Below the pieces are notes generated by a model that worked only from the letters and a program-made list of their open reading frames with translations, ran no database searches and was not told where the DNA came from. From Zygosaccharomyces rouxii (lineage: Eukaryota; Ascomycota; Saccharomycetes; Saccharomycetales; Saccharomycetaceae), in NCBI RefSeq assembly GCF_000026365.1, contig NC_012996.1, positions 1,550,001 to 1,614,000 of the forward strand: a DNA stretch of 64,000 nt, written 5' to 3'. The first letter of the stretch is position 1, and the number at the start of each line of letters is the position of its first letter. The position numbers were made by a program, and so were the translations under genes. Shown here piece by piece: positions 19,227 through 29,600 of this stretch.

Positions 19227-21719
19227 TCAACGGAAGCCGAGATTAAACTCATTTCCGGAGTTAATAAAATCATTTGTATTCGAACCATTAGCACCCATAT
19301 ACATGCCACCTTCAACGGCTCTAATGGGCATGTAATTATTCATAAATTGAGCCTGTTGCATTGATGGTTGTTGTGGAATCTGCTGTAATGGGAAAGGGTT
19401 ACTAACTACCCTTTGTTGTGCAAAATTTGGTTCACATAAACTGGATTGGGAACCACTTGTGAATGCAAAATTTTTACCCACAAATGGATCATTCATTGTA
19501 TTGTGGAATAGACTAGAGCCAGAACTGTTAGTACTGTTCCCCATATCACTGCTAAACGGCATGGGTGTATGCCCTTGTAATCCCTGTAAATTTGGATTAG
19601 AATTGGGTTTAGGCAAAGGTGCAGAGACAAATGGCTTTTGAGACGAGGGTATCTGTGCAGCAGTAGTAGGCACAAATTGAGGTGGCGGAGCTGGAGGGAA
19701 ACTTCCGCCACTTGCTGCCGCTGCCGCTGCCGCTGCCGCTGCTGCAGAATTGGTTGCAGTAGTAGTTTGAGGTGCTAAAAATTGGTTGTGTCCATAAATC
19801 CCATTAGAACCACCCATCGGAGTTTGTGGTAGTTGCAGAGTTTGCGCTTGAGGTAAAACACCTAAGGAAGAGACGGAACTAGAGTTTCTTCTATGGAAAG
19901 CGTTAGCAGGGAGTGAAAAATGGCGAGCATGCTTTGAGTAACCACCACCAGCACTATTAGCATTAACGTTACCGCCGTTTTTATAATGGTTAAATTTGTT
20001 ATTGTTGCTATTACCATTGTTGCGATGATTATTGAAATGGTTACCGTTATTGTTAAAGTTGCCACCACCAGTATTTTTCTTTGGAGATAAATCTGCAAAC
20101 GCGATTCCTGTTAATTCTGCATATGCCTTTACTTTCAATTTGATTTTTTTGGCATATGATGTAGTCTTAATGCTTGGCAAAAATTCCTTAGTCAAAATGA
20201 CTAAATTTCCAATCTTTGTAGTAAAATCATGACTAAAGTTCAACAACTTAACCGACTTTAGAACGAAGGAATTACCAGGATATTCCAAGATAGGTCCGTA
20301 ATTTTTAACGTCCAGCAAAGTTTGCAAAGCGTAATTCCCAAAGTTGTCCCTAATCAAGACATTCAAATTGACCGTAAAAATATCAATAATAGTCAAAAGG
20401 ATCCCCATTGCTGCAGTAACGACATCATCATTAGGTTCGGGAACCAAATTTTCTTGAGCCTTGGGAACAGATTCCATTACGATTCCGAATAATTTCTTGA
20501 TAAATTTTTCCACAACATTTGAAGAGAACTTTAAACATGACAATTGACACAATTCGTTTGATAATCTGTTAAAAATTTCAGCCAAAAGGTAAAAATCCAA
20601 TTCCTTAATGTCTAACAGGAATTGAATGATGTAATTACCGAATTGATCATTGATCAAACCTGGTAAAAATTGGACGATCTTAACAGAGATCTTGAAGATC
20701 TGTTGTAAAGTACAAACGCTCAACAGCTTTTGCAAAACGCAACAACCATGTTTATGAGTAGAGATCGTAATGATATTGTTATGTTCCACAATGGCATCAA
20801 TTATGAAATCGAATTTAGATGGTGGGAATTTGAAGATACATTTCTGGATCACGTGGTTCCCGTTAAGATCGTTAATCAATGTGACCACTTGTTCGATGGA
20901 AGTATGCTCTTGCGAGAATCCCTTTGTAATTAGATCAATTTGAGATTCATTATCCACAGTATCGATGATCTTTTGTAGAGACCTCGTACCGTATTGATTA
21001 ATCGAAATTTGGAATACGTGTGGATAGATCACTTGGATCAAAAATGTCTTTTGATCCAAAGTCAAATATTCACATAATTTTTGAACCAAGTAATTACCAA
21101 ACGAATCGAGGATTAAATCCAAAAAGCATCCTTTAATCTGTTCATACATCAAATCTCTGACTAAATTTGATTCAGCAGGGGATTCCAACTTCTTTTGTAA
21201 AAATCTACAACCAAATTGGTCTGTTGCCAACTTGACGTAATCCAATTCCTCCAATGGTGCTGAGGTAATTTCCATAGCTTCAGTCCCACTGCTGGTCCTC
21301 AAGGAACTGCTAGTAGAAGAATTAGTATTAACAGAAGGAATCGACGCCGATGGTGCAGTTGGCACATGTGCAGGAGGCGCCCCTGGTGCGTGCATGGAAG
21401 CACCAGATCCATTAGCAGACGTCGATGGATCAAATCCAACATCAAACTCATTGATCAGAGGCAGAGTGCCTGGAGATGTTCCCTGGTGTGGACGTTGTTG
21501 GGCTTGAGTTTGAGATTGATATTCAGGAGGAGAGAAAGTCTTTGCCATCATCATGGGAGACTGATTCTGCATAAACTGATTAAACTCGGAAAGATCCAAC
21601 GATTGGGTCTTTGTGTGATTCTTTTTGTTACTCATTTGACCCAATGGCGGTGGTGTCACAGGTTCAACTAGACTCTGTATAGAGTTAACAGATAACTGCG
21701 GTTGGTGGTGATAGGACAT
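19227..21719 (-). CDS. MPT5: PUF-family mRNA-binding regulator Mpt5 (Puf5)
   Basis: 830 residues. Eight Pumilio repeats occupy about 155-540, with typical sequences DQFGCRFLQKK, DSFGNYLVQKL, NQYGTRSLQK, DLNGNHVIQK, HKHGCCVLQK, DQFGNYIIQ and DNFGNYALQ. The flanks are low complexity: Ser/Thr/Pro at the N terminus, then an Asn/His-rich stretch (about 560-610), a poly-Ala run near 660 and a Gln-rich C terminus. Family role: binds UGUA-containing 3' UTRs and recruits Ccr4-Not to repress them (HO and cell-wall mRNAs in S. cerevisiae). The ATG at 21719 opens MSYHHQPQLS, which matches an internal methionine of S. cerevisiae Mpt5; see the finding on upstream codons. S. cerevisiae length is 859. Confidence 0.95.
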   Translation of the reverse strand: MSYHHQPQLSVNSIQSLVEPVTPPPLGQMSNKKNHTKTQSLDLSEFNQFMQNQSPMMMAKTFSPPEYQSQTQAQQRPHQGTSPGTLPLINEFDVGFDPSTSANGSGASMHAPGAPPAHVPTAPSASIPSVNTNSSTSSSLRTSSGTEAMEITSAPLEELDYVKLATDQFGCRFLQKKLESPAESNLVRDLMYEQIKGCFLDLILDSFGNYLVQKLCEYLTLDQKTFLIQVIYPHVFQISINQYGTRSLQKIIDTVDNESQIDLITKGFSQEHTSIEQVVTLINDLNGNHVIQKCIFKFPPSKFDFIIDAIVEHNNIITISTHKHGCCVLQKLLSVCTLQQIFKISVKIVQFLPGLINDQFGNYIIQFLLDIKELDFYLLAEIFNRLSNELCQLSCLKFSSNVVEKFIKKLFGIVMESVPKAQENLVPEPNDDVVTAAMGILLTIIDIFTVNLNVLIRDNFGNYALQTLLDVKNYGPILEYPGNSFVLKSVKLLNFSHDFTTKIGNLVILTKEFLPSIKTTSYAKKIKLKVKAYAELTGIAFADLSPKKNTGGGNFNNNGNHFNNHRNNGNSNNNKFNHYKNGGNVNANSAGGGYSKHARHFSLPANAFHRRNSSSVSSLGVLPQAQTLQLPQTPMGGSNGIYGHNQFLAPQTTTATNSAAAAAAAAAAASGGSFPPAPPPQFVPTTAAQIPSSQKPFVSAPLPKPNSNPNLQGLQGHTPMPFSSDMGNSTNSSGSSLFHNTMNDPFVGKNFAFTSGSQSSLCEPNFAQQRVVSNPFPLQQIPQQPSMQQAQFMNNYMPIRAVEGGMYMGANGSNTNDFINSGNEFNLGFR

Positions 21720-22483
21720 TAGTGAGTGATAATTGCTATTCTTGCAGTTATTTTAGTCGTAGTCGTCGTAGTCTTTACGTAGCAGCGAAAGGGTATAATG
21801 GCCTGTCAGTGGTTCTTAACATGCACAGGTTAGCTTGATTTAGCTTAGTAGCAGTATTAGTATTGGATATAGAGTGTTGTTCCAAAATATTCAATGGGAC
21901 AAACAACAGCTAATAATTCTTCTTGCTACTTTTTTTTGTTTTGTCTTACCTTTCTTCTCTTTGTGTATAGTGGTGTATGAGTACACTTGTATAGTAGTAG
22001 AGTATTGTGTGAGAGTATAAGTCGGCACTTCTCTTAGTCTCTCTATGCCTCTTTCTTTCTTGTCTTCCTAGTTATACAGATGCGAATTGTAAGCGTCAGT
22101 AAAGAAGGGACAGTGTGTACTTGCAACTGTGACAATTGTGTCGAAATAGCTTATTACCTGGCTTCTTTCTTCCTCTTGTTCTTCTTACCCTAGGGACAAG
22201 TTGACAATACAAGAAGTTACAATTGGATCAGGGAGCGCTAGTTGAAAAGGGTAGTATCAATTTCGCTATATTTCTCTTAGTAACCGTACACCAGCCTTGT
22301 TTGATCCGTTTTAAGCTTTTTTTTTTATTAATATTACTACTACCGGCTCTTTGCTCGGAGGTCTCAAGATTCACCGATCGAGTATTAATGAATAAGAACT
22401 CTTATAGAAACTTATGTGTTGTTTTTTTTAAGCCGTAACAATATTTGCAAAGTAACGAAAAGGTAAGTTTCGAATCGCTTCCC

Positions 22484-22824
22484 TTACGGCAATTCTTCGG
22501 ATTGTTTCAATGCCATCTTGGCAGCGTACAACCGCTTAATTGTTTTAAAAAAAGCCTTGGTATGAGAAAAATTTTCATATAGTGTTACTTCAAGATGTCG
22601 TAGTATTGTTAAGGGTTTCTCTTGAATATGGGGATTGGTGCTTGTACTCGTAAAGCACCAATGTGGATCCACATTCCCATGGACATAATAATTAGCGCTG
22701 CAACAAGTGCTACTGTAGCTAGTACTGTCGCCTTGCCATCATCACAAGTTTGAAGTATATAGGGTGCATTGTATGAGATATTATGGCTCGCCGTTTTTCG
22801 CGTACAATTTACTGTATGGAGCAA
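22484..22824 (-). pseudogene. Possible frame-broken remnant of a small membrane protein
   Basis: Two overlapping minus-strand frames together read like one small protein. The first has a hydrophobic span (ATVLATVALVAALIIMSMG) followed by WIHIGALRVQAPIPIFKRNP and a stop; the next frame continues LTILRHLEVTLYENF and ends KRLYAAKMALKQSEELP. No ATG opens the first part. I do not recognise a family. It may be a decayed gene or chance; there is no support from gene order. Confidence 0.25.
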
Positions 22825-23040
22825 ACGACTTGACGGGGGTTGGCAAAATGTATTGGGTTTTTGGCCCCTCGAAGTAGGAATAACTTGATCAATTAATTAA
22901 TGGTGATGGATGATCTATTAATTGATTTGATTTATACAGCGGGAGCAATTATACCGTAGTGGAAATTCGTTGCGGCAAAATGGTTTGTCATGCGGACAGA
23001 GGGTTGCGGTAGACTTGTCTAGAACGAGCATCCGAAGTTC

Positions 23041-23064
23041 TTTTTTTTTTTTTTTTTTTTTTTT
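23041..23064. repeat. T24 homopolymer
   Basis: Uninterrupted run of 24 T residues in the spacer between NSA2 and MPT5. It may exclude nucleosomes; its length may be inexact because of sequencing slippage. Confidence 0.8.
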
Positions 23065-23279
23065 CTTGTTGAACTAGGGCTGAAGCCCTCTTTTCTCTGC
23101 CTCTGTTCCGCATGTGGTTCAAAATGGTCTCGAGTTCCTCCAATTCCGGGTTGCGGAGGACGGAGTTGAGCGAAATGGACAAGGAGGAAAGTGTTGAAGT
23201 CTACGCCCGTACATCACGAGAGAAAAATACCCCATACTAAAATAATATACAATTTCTATGTTTTACTACTACTCATATG

Positions 23280-24062
23280 TTAAACCAGTAAGACGGCATT
23301 TACACAGCCGTCTCTGTCTGGTTCGTTAGTTATCTGAGCATACTTACCCCAGACAACTTTACCACCAGACGTAACCATACCCAATTCAGAAACGTTAACT
23401 TCGATGATTGTACCCTTGGTTAAAACACCTAATTGCGTATACATTGGACTCTGAGGGTTCTTCTTGACAGATAGAATTGGTAGGAAAACCGTCACTTTCA
23501 GTTCAGGATGGGTCACATTTGCCTTCTTTTGACGTAGCGCAGTTGGCCTAATGATTCTTTCCATCTTGACTGGTCGACGTGTAAATCCTTCTCCGACAAA
23601 CGTTGGTTTCGTAATCATTCTCTTCCAAGATTTGGATTTGGATTTACCGGTTTTTACAGCTTTAAACATTTCTTCCTCACTGATACCACGCACTTTAGGT
23701 AGAGGTACAGAAAACTTATCAGCCTTCTCCAAACGCTTCTGTTTGATCGATGATGAGATTGCCTTTGCTTGATTTGTCTCTTCTCTATCCAACAGATATG
23801 CAGGTAGTGCTTCACCGGTGTCGATAGGTTTGGACTCACCTTTGACCTTCGATTGTTCGTGAGCCTTGATACGTTTCTTCATTGCAACCTTTTCAGCATA
23901 ACGCTTCTTGGCATATTGCTTACCTCTCCAGCCCTTCAACTCTTGAGCTCTTTCTGCAACCTTATGGACTTCTCTTGCCTCCTTCTTACGCTTACGCTCT
24001 TCGTGATCGAGCCTGCGACCATGCTGCTTTATGTGCTGCTCAATATACTCGTTTTGAGGCAT
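23280..24062 (-). CDS. NSA2: Ribosome biogenesis factor Nsa2
   Basis: 260 residues, against 261 in S. cerevisiae, and collinear throughout. The N-terminal third is strongly basic ([28 protein letters not shown]), the middle carries the short-lived Nsa2 region, and the C-terminal half is an S8e-like beta domain ending [14 protein letters not shown]. It is a nucleolar component of pre-60S particles required for 27S pre-rRNA processing. The gene is divergent from LCP5, another ribosome-biogenesis gene, as in S. cerevisiae YER126C/YER127W, and both share a promoter with PAC-type GATGAG copies. Confidence 0.97.
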   Translation of the reverse strand: MPQNEYIEQHIKQHGRRLDHEERKRKKEAREVHKVAERAQELKGWRGKQYAKKRYAEKVAMKKRIKAHEQSKVKGESKPIDTGEALPAYLLDREETNQAKAISSSIKQKRLEKADKFSVPLPKVRGISEEEMFKAVKTGKSKSKSWKRMITKPTFVGEGFTRRPVKMERIIRPTALRQKKANVTHPELKVTVFLPILSVKKNPQSPMYTQLGVLTKGTIIEVNVSELGMVTSGGKVVWGKYAQITNEPDRDGCVNAVLLV

Positions 24063-24127
24063 GTTATATTGAGATTTGGCTGGATTACTTTTATAGTTTG
24101 TAGTGTGTAGAAGTGTTGAAAGCTCAT

Positions 24128-24223
24128 CTCATTACATTTTTTTTCTTTCCTTGATCAAATTTTCACTACGTAAAGAAAGAAAAAAAAAAGAAAATGCGGT
24201 GAGATGAGATGAGATGAGATGAG
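24128..24223. promoter_or_regulatory. PAC/RRPE-type bidirectional promoter with GAGAT repeat
   Basis: The 211-nt space between NSA2 and LCP5 contains GATGAG several times: a GAGAT tandem at 24201-24223 holds four copies, and CTCATCTCAT at about 24122-24131 gives the complement. An A/T stretch CAAATTTTCAC near 24155 is RRPE-like. PAC (GATGAG core) and RRPE are the known promoter pair of yeast ribosome-biogenesis genes, which fits both flanking genes. Confidence 0.65.
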
Positions 24224-24273
24224 CTTTAGTGAACTGCAAGATACAAAGGGAGAAAATCTAGCAAGATTAAAGC

Positions 24274-25200
24274 ATGTCTGAGTTGGATCAAGTGCTTAAA
24301 AGTGTTGTCGGATCTTTGCAGGAGACTTCAAGTTCTATCACAAAGCTTAAGGAACAATATGAGTCCAGTTCTGTGCCAAACAACGATAAAGTCTCACTTC
24401 TTTCTTTGAAGAGTGCAAGCATGTTGGCATACGTTAATGCGCTCACGATGGTTATTGGTGAGAAATTGAGTGGAAACTCAACGGCAGACTCTGGTAGAGA
24501 GAAAAGTATCGAACACAGAATCGTATTAGAAAGAGGTGTTAAACCATTGGAAAAGAAACTATCTTATCAATTGGACAAACTGGTGAGAGCACATATGAGA
24601 ATGGAAAAGGAATATGCAGATGCTGAGAAAAGAGCTGTAGCACAAGGTGAACGCCGTGAAGATAATGACTCAGATTCAAGTGATGATGAAATGGCTCAGA
24701 AACCTCGTGCATTTGGTGTGTCGAAGAAAGAAGGTGAAGAAGAAGAGGAGGGTGAATCTGCAGTTTATCAACCACCAAAGATTAGTTCTACATTACCTGT
24801 GGATGATAGGTTCAGCTCTAAGGACCATAAGGATCGTAGCAATAGAGTTCGTATGCAGGCAATGGACGAATATTTGAGAGAAGAATCAGAGAGACCGGAA
24901 TGGGAATCCTCAGTTGGTGCTAATATCATGAACCATGGTAGAGGTGGTGTTAAAACATTAAGAGATGCTGAGAAGGATCGTGAAGTGGAGAGATATGAAG
25001 AAGAGAACTTCACTAGATTAAGAAACACTTCAAAGACGGATAAACTCAAGGAAAAGAGAAGAGAGAGAATGAATCAAGTTAACATGATTGGTGGTGAAGA
25101 CTTCAGCATCTTTGGTAATAAACGTAAATTAGAAAATAGCACTTCGAAAGGATCCAAAAGATCACGTAATGTTTGGGAAAAAGCAAAGAGGAAGTTGTAA
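24274..25200 (+). CDS. LCP5: U3 snoRNP-associated protein Lcp5
   Basis: 308 residues (357 in S. cerevisiae). The N-terminal half is the Sas10/Utp3/C1D domain with KPLEKKLSYQLDKLVR at about 90-106. An acidic middle (DNDSDSSDDE, EGEEEEEGE) and a basic C terminus (MIGGEDFSIFG, then KRSRNVWEKAKRKL) follow. It acts in the nucleolus with the U3 particle in early 18S rRNA processing. The ATG at 24274 begins MSELDQVLKSV, in line with the family. Divergent from NSA2 and followed by VFA1, as in YER126C, YER127W, YER128W. Confidence 0.95.
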   Translation: MSELDQVLKSVVGSLQETSSSITKLKEQYESSSVPNNDKVSLLSLKSASMLAYVNALTMVIGEKLSGNSTADSGREKSIEHRIVLERGVKPLEKKLSYQLDKLVRAHMRMEKEYADAEKRAVAQGERREDNDSDSSDDEMAQKPRAFGVSKKEGEEEEEGESAVYQPPKISSTLPVDDRFSSKDHKDRSNRVRMQAMDEYLREESERPEWESSVGANIMNHGRGGVKTLRDAEKDREVERYEEENFTRLRNTSKTDKLKEKRRERMNQVNMIGGEDFSIFGNKRKLENSTSKGSKRSRNVWEKAKRKL

Positions 25201-25307
25201 TGGCTTTATTGTATTTTATTTATATTGTATTTAGTATAAGATTCGGATTGTGAGTAAATCGAACATAAACTACCTTACCGCATAACAGAAGTTCGAAGGG
25301 GTTCAAG

Positions 25308-25898
25308 ATGAAGAACGAGTACACCGCTAGGAAAGTAGGTATCAAAGATATGCAACCATGTGTGGTCTGCTACAAACCTACGACGACGGTCCTCTACAGT
25401 GGTATTGATTGGTTTTACACATGTGATATACACCTACAGGATAACCCGCAATTCGTTACACCTTTGTACAGTAAAGAGTATCAAGATGCAGTAGCTAAAT
25501 TAAAGGCATTGAAACCACTGCCTGCTACAAATAGTGGTAGTGGTTTGGATGGTTGGGTCAGCAAATTTTTAAAGAAGGACAAAAAAGAGAAGCATAATGG
25601 TGGTGATGGTGATGGTAATGGTGACGGTGACGGTGACGGTGAGAAAACCACTAAAGACAAAGATCAAGGACAGGAGTTACAAAGACAGTACGACGAGCAA
25701 TTGGATCTTGTAAGTAAATTACAGCGACAGAATCGAAAATACCAATTGAGTCGTACGGTTTTCGATTCAAGAATCCAGAGAAAACAGATGGAAACCAAAT
25801 GGAAGGAACAAAAACGCATTGAGGATGAAAGTTATACAAATACAGATCCACTAGAATTGGAAACAAAATTTGTATTCCCCAGCGTGCCTAAAAGCTGA
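25308..25898 (+). CDS. VFA1: Vps4-associated protein Vfa1
   Basis: 196 residues (203 in S. cerevisiae). The N-terminal part has a probable small zinc site: CVVC at 18-21 and CDIH at 39-42. A glycine/aspartate minisatellite (about residues 99-112, from GGTGAT/GGTGAC DNA repeats at 25602-25640) links it to a coiled C-terminal part with QELQRQYDEQLDLVSKLQ. In S. cerevisiae the C-terminal region contacts the MIT domain of the ESCRT ATPase Vps4, and the protein is endosomal. Order LCP5, VFA1, SAK1 matches YER127W to YER129W. Confidence 0.92.
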   Translation: MKNEYTARKVGIKDMQPCVVCYKPTTTVLYSGIDWFYTCDIHLQDNPQFVTPLYSKEYQDAVAKLKALKPLPATNSGSGLDGWVSKFLKKDKKEKHNGGDGDGNGDGDGDGEKTTKDKDQGQELQRQYDEQLDLVSKLQRQNRKYQLSRTVFDSRIQRKQMETKWKEQKRIEDESYTNTDPLELETKFVFPSVPKS

Positions 25899-26637
25899 TC
25901 AATAACCCGATTTCATGATTAAAGTCTCATAGAAACGCTGGTTTCGCCCGATTTATGAGAATGTAACCGATCGAGATCTAAGAAAGTATTGAATTGGACA
26001 ATAAATATTCTCAGATTCAAATAGATACCTTCTGGAGATCCCCAGAGCTTTTCCGATGGCCTTAGGGACCCCTCGTCATGATGCATATATCTCTTACGTA
26101 TTGTTCCCTCGTATAGCACGGTGGTTACCCGACCGTTTTTGTAACAGTCAAGAAAGTTCTTTAAGCGTTAAACTGTCATTGAAAACCTTGCCTCCCTTGA
26201 AATATGATGGAGTAAACACATTTAACCAAAATAGATATCAACCCACAGGAACCCCATTTGTAATTAGTGGAAATCGGTTGTGATTACACTGTGTCATCAA
26301 TTTGGTTGAAAGAAATTCTGAACCTCCTAGGTAAGGAGTTCATTCATACTGTATTTATCGAGTTTCTTTCTCCAAATTGAGGATATTATTGAAAATAATA
26401 ATATCAAAAGATCCACCTTTATTGAGTATTTATACTAGACGAAGGAGGATATCCTACAAAGCTATTAAATTTCAATTGTGGGGGACAGGCCCCGATATTA
26501 TTCGGCATACAAGATCTCTTTAAATTTCCATTTTTTCGTTCTCTAAACTGATATTTCATTGTCATTTCATCTGATTTTATTTTCTCATTGACCTCCTTTA
26601 GTTATTTTAGATCCAATTCCATTTGCATTGTAAGAAT
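25899..26637. other. Spacer between VFA1 and SAK1
   Basis: 740 nt of mostly AT-rich DNA with the SAK1 promoter. A 75-codon frame at 26056-26283 has an ATG but no similarity I recognise and no positional support, so I treat it as chance. Confidence 0.5.
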
Positions 26638-29600
26638 ATGAACCATCATCGGCGAGATTCAATCGAAGAACTTGATGTTCCACCCGATTTGCGTTTAGCT
26701 CTTCATCAAAACTTCAGCAATGAGAGTTCTTTATCTACGAAAAGTTCTCGTAGGAATTCTTCTAATCCATATTTTTATCAAATTGGTGAAGATGCTTCTT
26801 CGTCAATGGAATCTCTAAATTTACTGTTAGAAAAGCAGAGAGTGCGGCAATTGAATCATCCTCATCATCAAGAACATATTAATTCACCTCACAGTTTGGG
26901 ATTGCCTGGTAAAGTTAAAGAAACGAATGAAATTTCATTAAAATATGACCCTGTCTCTAAACGCAAAGTGCTCAATACCTATGAATTGATTCAAGAACTA
27001 GGACATGGACAACATGGTAAAGTTAAGCTAGCAAGAGAGTTATTAACAGGTCAATTGGTAGCGATTAAGATTGTTGATAGACATGAGAAAAAGGGTAGAA
27101 GATTTTTAGTGCTTGATAAAAAGAACAGCTTAACGCAAAATGAAAAAATACGTAGAGAAATCGCCATTATGAAAAAATGTCATTATAAACACGTTGTTAA
27201 ATTAGTGGAAGTCTTAGACGACTTAAAATCAAGGAAAATCTATTTGGTGCTAGAATATTGTTCTAGAGGTGAAGTTAAATGGTGTCCAGGTGACGTTTTA
27301 GAAACAGAAGCTAGAGGACCACCGCTCCTGAATTTCCAAAGGACGAGAGAGATTATAAGAGGCGTCGTTCTGGGATTAGAATATTTGCATTACCAAGGTG
27401 TCATCCATAGAGATATCAAACCTGCGAATTTATTGATGGCAGAAGATGGTACTGTTAAGATATCTGATTTCGGTGTTTCCTTGGCAGCAAGAGACCCGAA
27501 TGGAGATGCCAATTTGGAATCATTAGATGAATTAGAATTAGCCAAGACAGCAGGTACACCGGCATTTTTCGCACCTGAAATTTGTCTTGGTGAAGAAGCA
27601 TTTGAAAAATTTAGCATTGATAGAAGTGATTTGTTCAAGGGCTCTAGTGTCTCATTTATGATTGACATTTGGGCATTAGGTGTGACTTTGTACTGTTTAC
27701 TTTTTGGAATGTTGCCATTTATTTCCGATTATGAATTAGAACTTTTTGAAAAAATTGTGAACCAGCCATTGACATGCCCTAGTTTCCAAAATTTGAATAA
27801 TAATGGAGTTTCGCACATTTCATCTAAGGAAGAATATGATCTGGCAGTTGATCTGTTAACTCGATTGTTGAAAAAAAGTCCATTGGATCGTATCGGAATT
27901 CAAGAAATTAAAAATCATGAATTTTTACTTTGGGATTTCCACCACATGCCCGATTATGGTGAAGAATTTAAAGCCTTCAAAGAAGCAGAACGAGCGGAAT
28001 TTCAGCCCAATAATGTACAGCATTTTAAGCAAATTTCTGTTTCTAAGAAAGAACTCAATGACGCAGTCTTGGGTGTTGGTAAAAAGATTAAAGAAGCAGC
28101 TCTAAATTATTACTCTGGTAAAAAGAGAGAGGGATCTGAACAACCGGATGTAGAAGAATTAACTTTGTGTGTTCCAGATAGTTTGAAAGTGGGAGATTGT
28201 GGACATGGCCCCTTTAGTACGAGTTTTATCGTTAGTGAAGGTTCAGTAATGACTAATTGTAATAATACGAGTAATGGATCCTCAACTAAGAATGATGAGG
28301 ATAATAAAGCTGCAACAAATGTAAATCCCTCTGTTTTCAAAGAGGGATATAGCATGTGTAATGATAATGACCGTAATGACCGTAATATCGATAATGATAA
28401 ATTCCAGGAACCTTCTCAAAAAGAGATGCTCGAAAGAGAATTACAAGATTTCGACCGTAAGCATAATCCTGATACCGTGGTAAATTTGCCCATAAACTCT
28501 TCATTTGCATCTTTAGACAGTTTTTACATCGATAATTATGCGATGAGTAAGGTTGGTGCTAATGCAAATGTGAAGCCGGCTTCTCCAACAGTTTTTGCAA
28601 GACCTCCTGCCCTTGGAGGTTACCACCCTCCTTATCGAAGCAACAGCAGGACCAATAGTAACACAAATGCGAATCCGTTATTACAAAATTCTCCAACACC
28701 TATGACTTTTCTCAATGGTATGCAATCTAAGGGGAGCGATCGATATCCAACTAATGTTAACAAAACTGGATCTGGATCTGGACAGCCTAGTGAGAGAACA
28801 CCAGTGAGTAATTTTGGCCAAAGATTGAGAAATCCACAATCTAGTGAAATCGTGAATGTTGGTAGTGGTAGTGGTAGAAGGAAATCTAGTCTCACTGGTG
28901 ATAGAGACGCAGCTGCTAATTTTTCTGTGCAAAAGGATGCTAAAACATTTATTAATCCTACTCCAACTGAGTTCACCAAACCTGGAGAAGAACAAAGGAA
29001 TTTTCATGTACGTCGTGGTAACTTTTTCAGTGGTCTTAATAGTGGAGATGGAAATTCGAGTCAATCTTCCGGTATTTCAAGTGAATGTAGCTCGGATTGC
29101 TCCTCTGATGCAGAAGAGGAAGGGTCACAATCCAGTAATACTGAATCCCTACCATTTGAATTTGCTCTTGATTCTGGAAATGCTAGTGTACTTTCCCTAA
29201 GAGATACTAGTGCAGGAGTTGAGCCAGTCAGATCATTTTTGGACCCAGCTCCACGTAGGAAAAAAATGAACTCAGATTCGAAGAAAGATGATACTGAATT
29301 GTTCTTGGATATGGAAAGAGGTGGTCACAATTGTCGTCGTTTGTCTACGCATAATTCAGAGAGTAGTGGAGCTAGTTCCAGAAGAAGTAGTTTGAGAAAT
29401 CCAGTTTTCCCATCTCGAGGTAATACACAAGATCGTACAGCTTCCGCGACACCAATTGGATTAAATGAGGTCCAAGGAAGTGAAATTACCATCTCTGCAG
29501 CTGATAAGGACAGTGATGAGGCAACACTTGTGGGTCGTAATAAAACTTCTAGCGGGGTGTCCTCCGGTCAGTCTATCACGCCGCCTTCAGGAATCATCCA

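Larger units (their letters stand above)
21720..23279. other. Long spacer upstream of MPT5
   Basis: About 1.56 kb, the longest gene-free stretch here. It contains the MPT5 promoter and leader, a T24 run at 23041-23064, and a broken minus-strand reading frame at 22484-22824 listed separately. Several short frames opened by TTG are not credible genes. Confidence 0.45.

Noticed and set aside
26056..26283. 75-codon ATG frame between VFA1 and SAK1
   Set aside because: No similarity I recognise, no synteny support and no promoter-like context; S. cerevisiae has no gene there.
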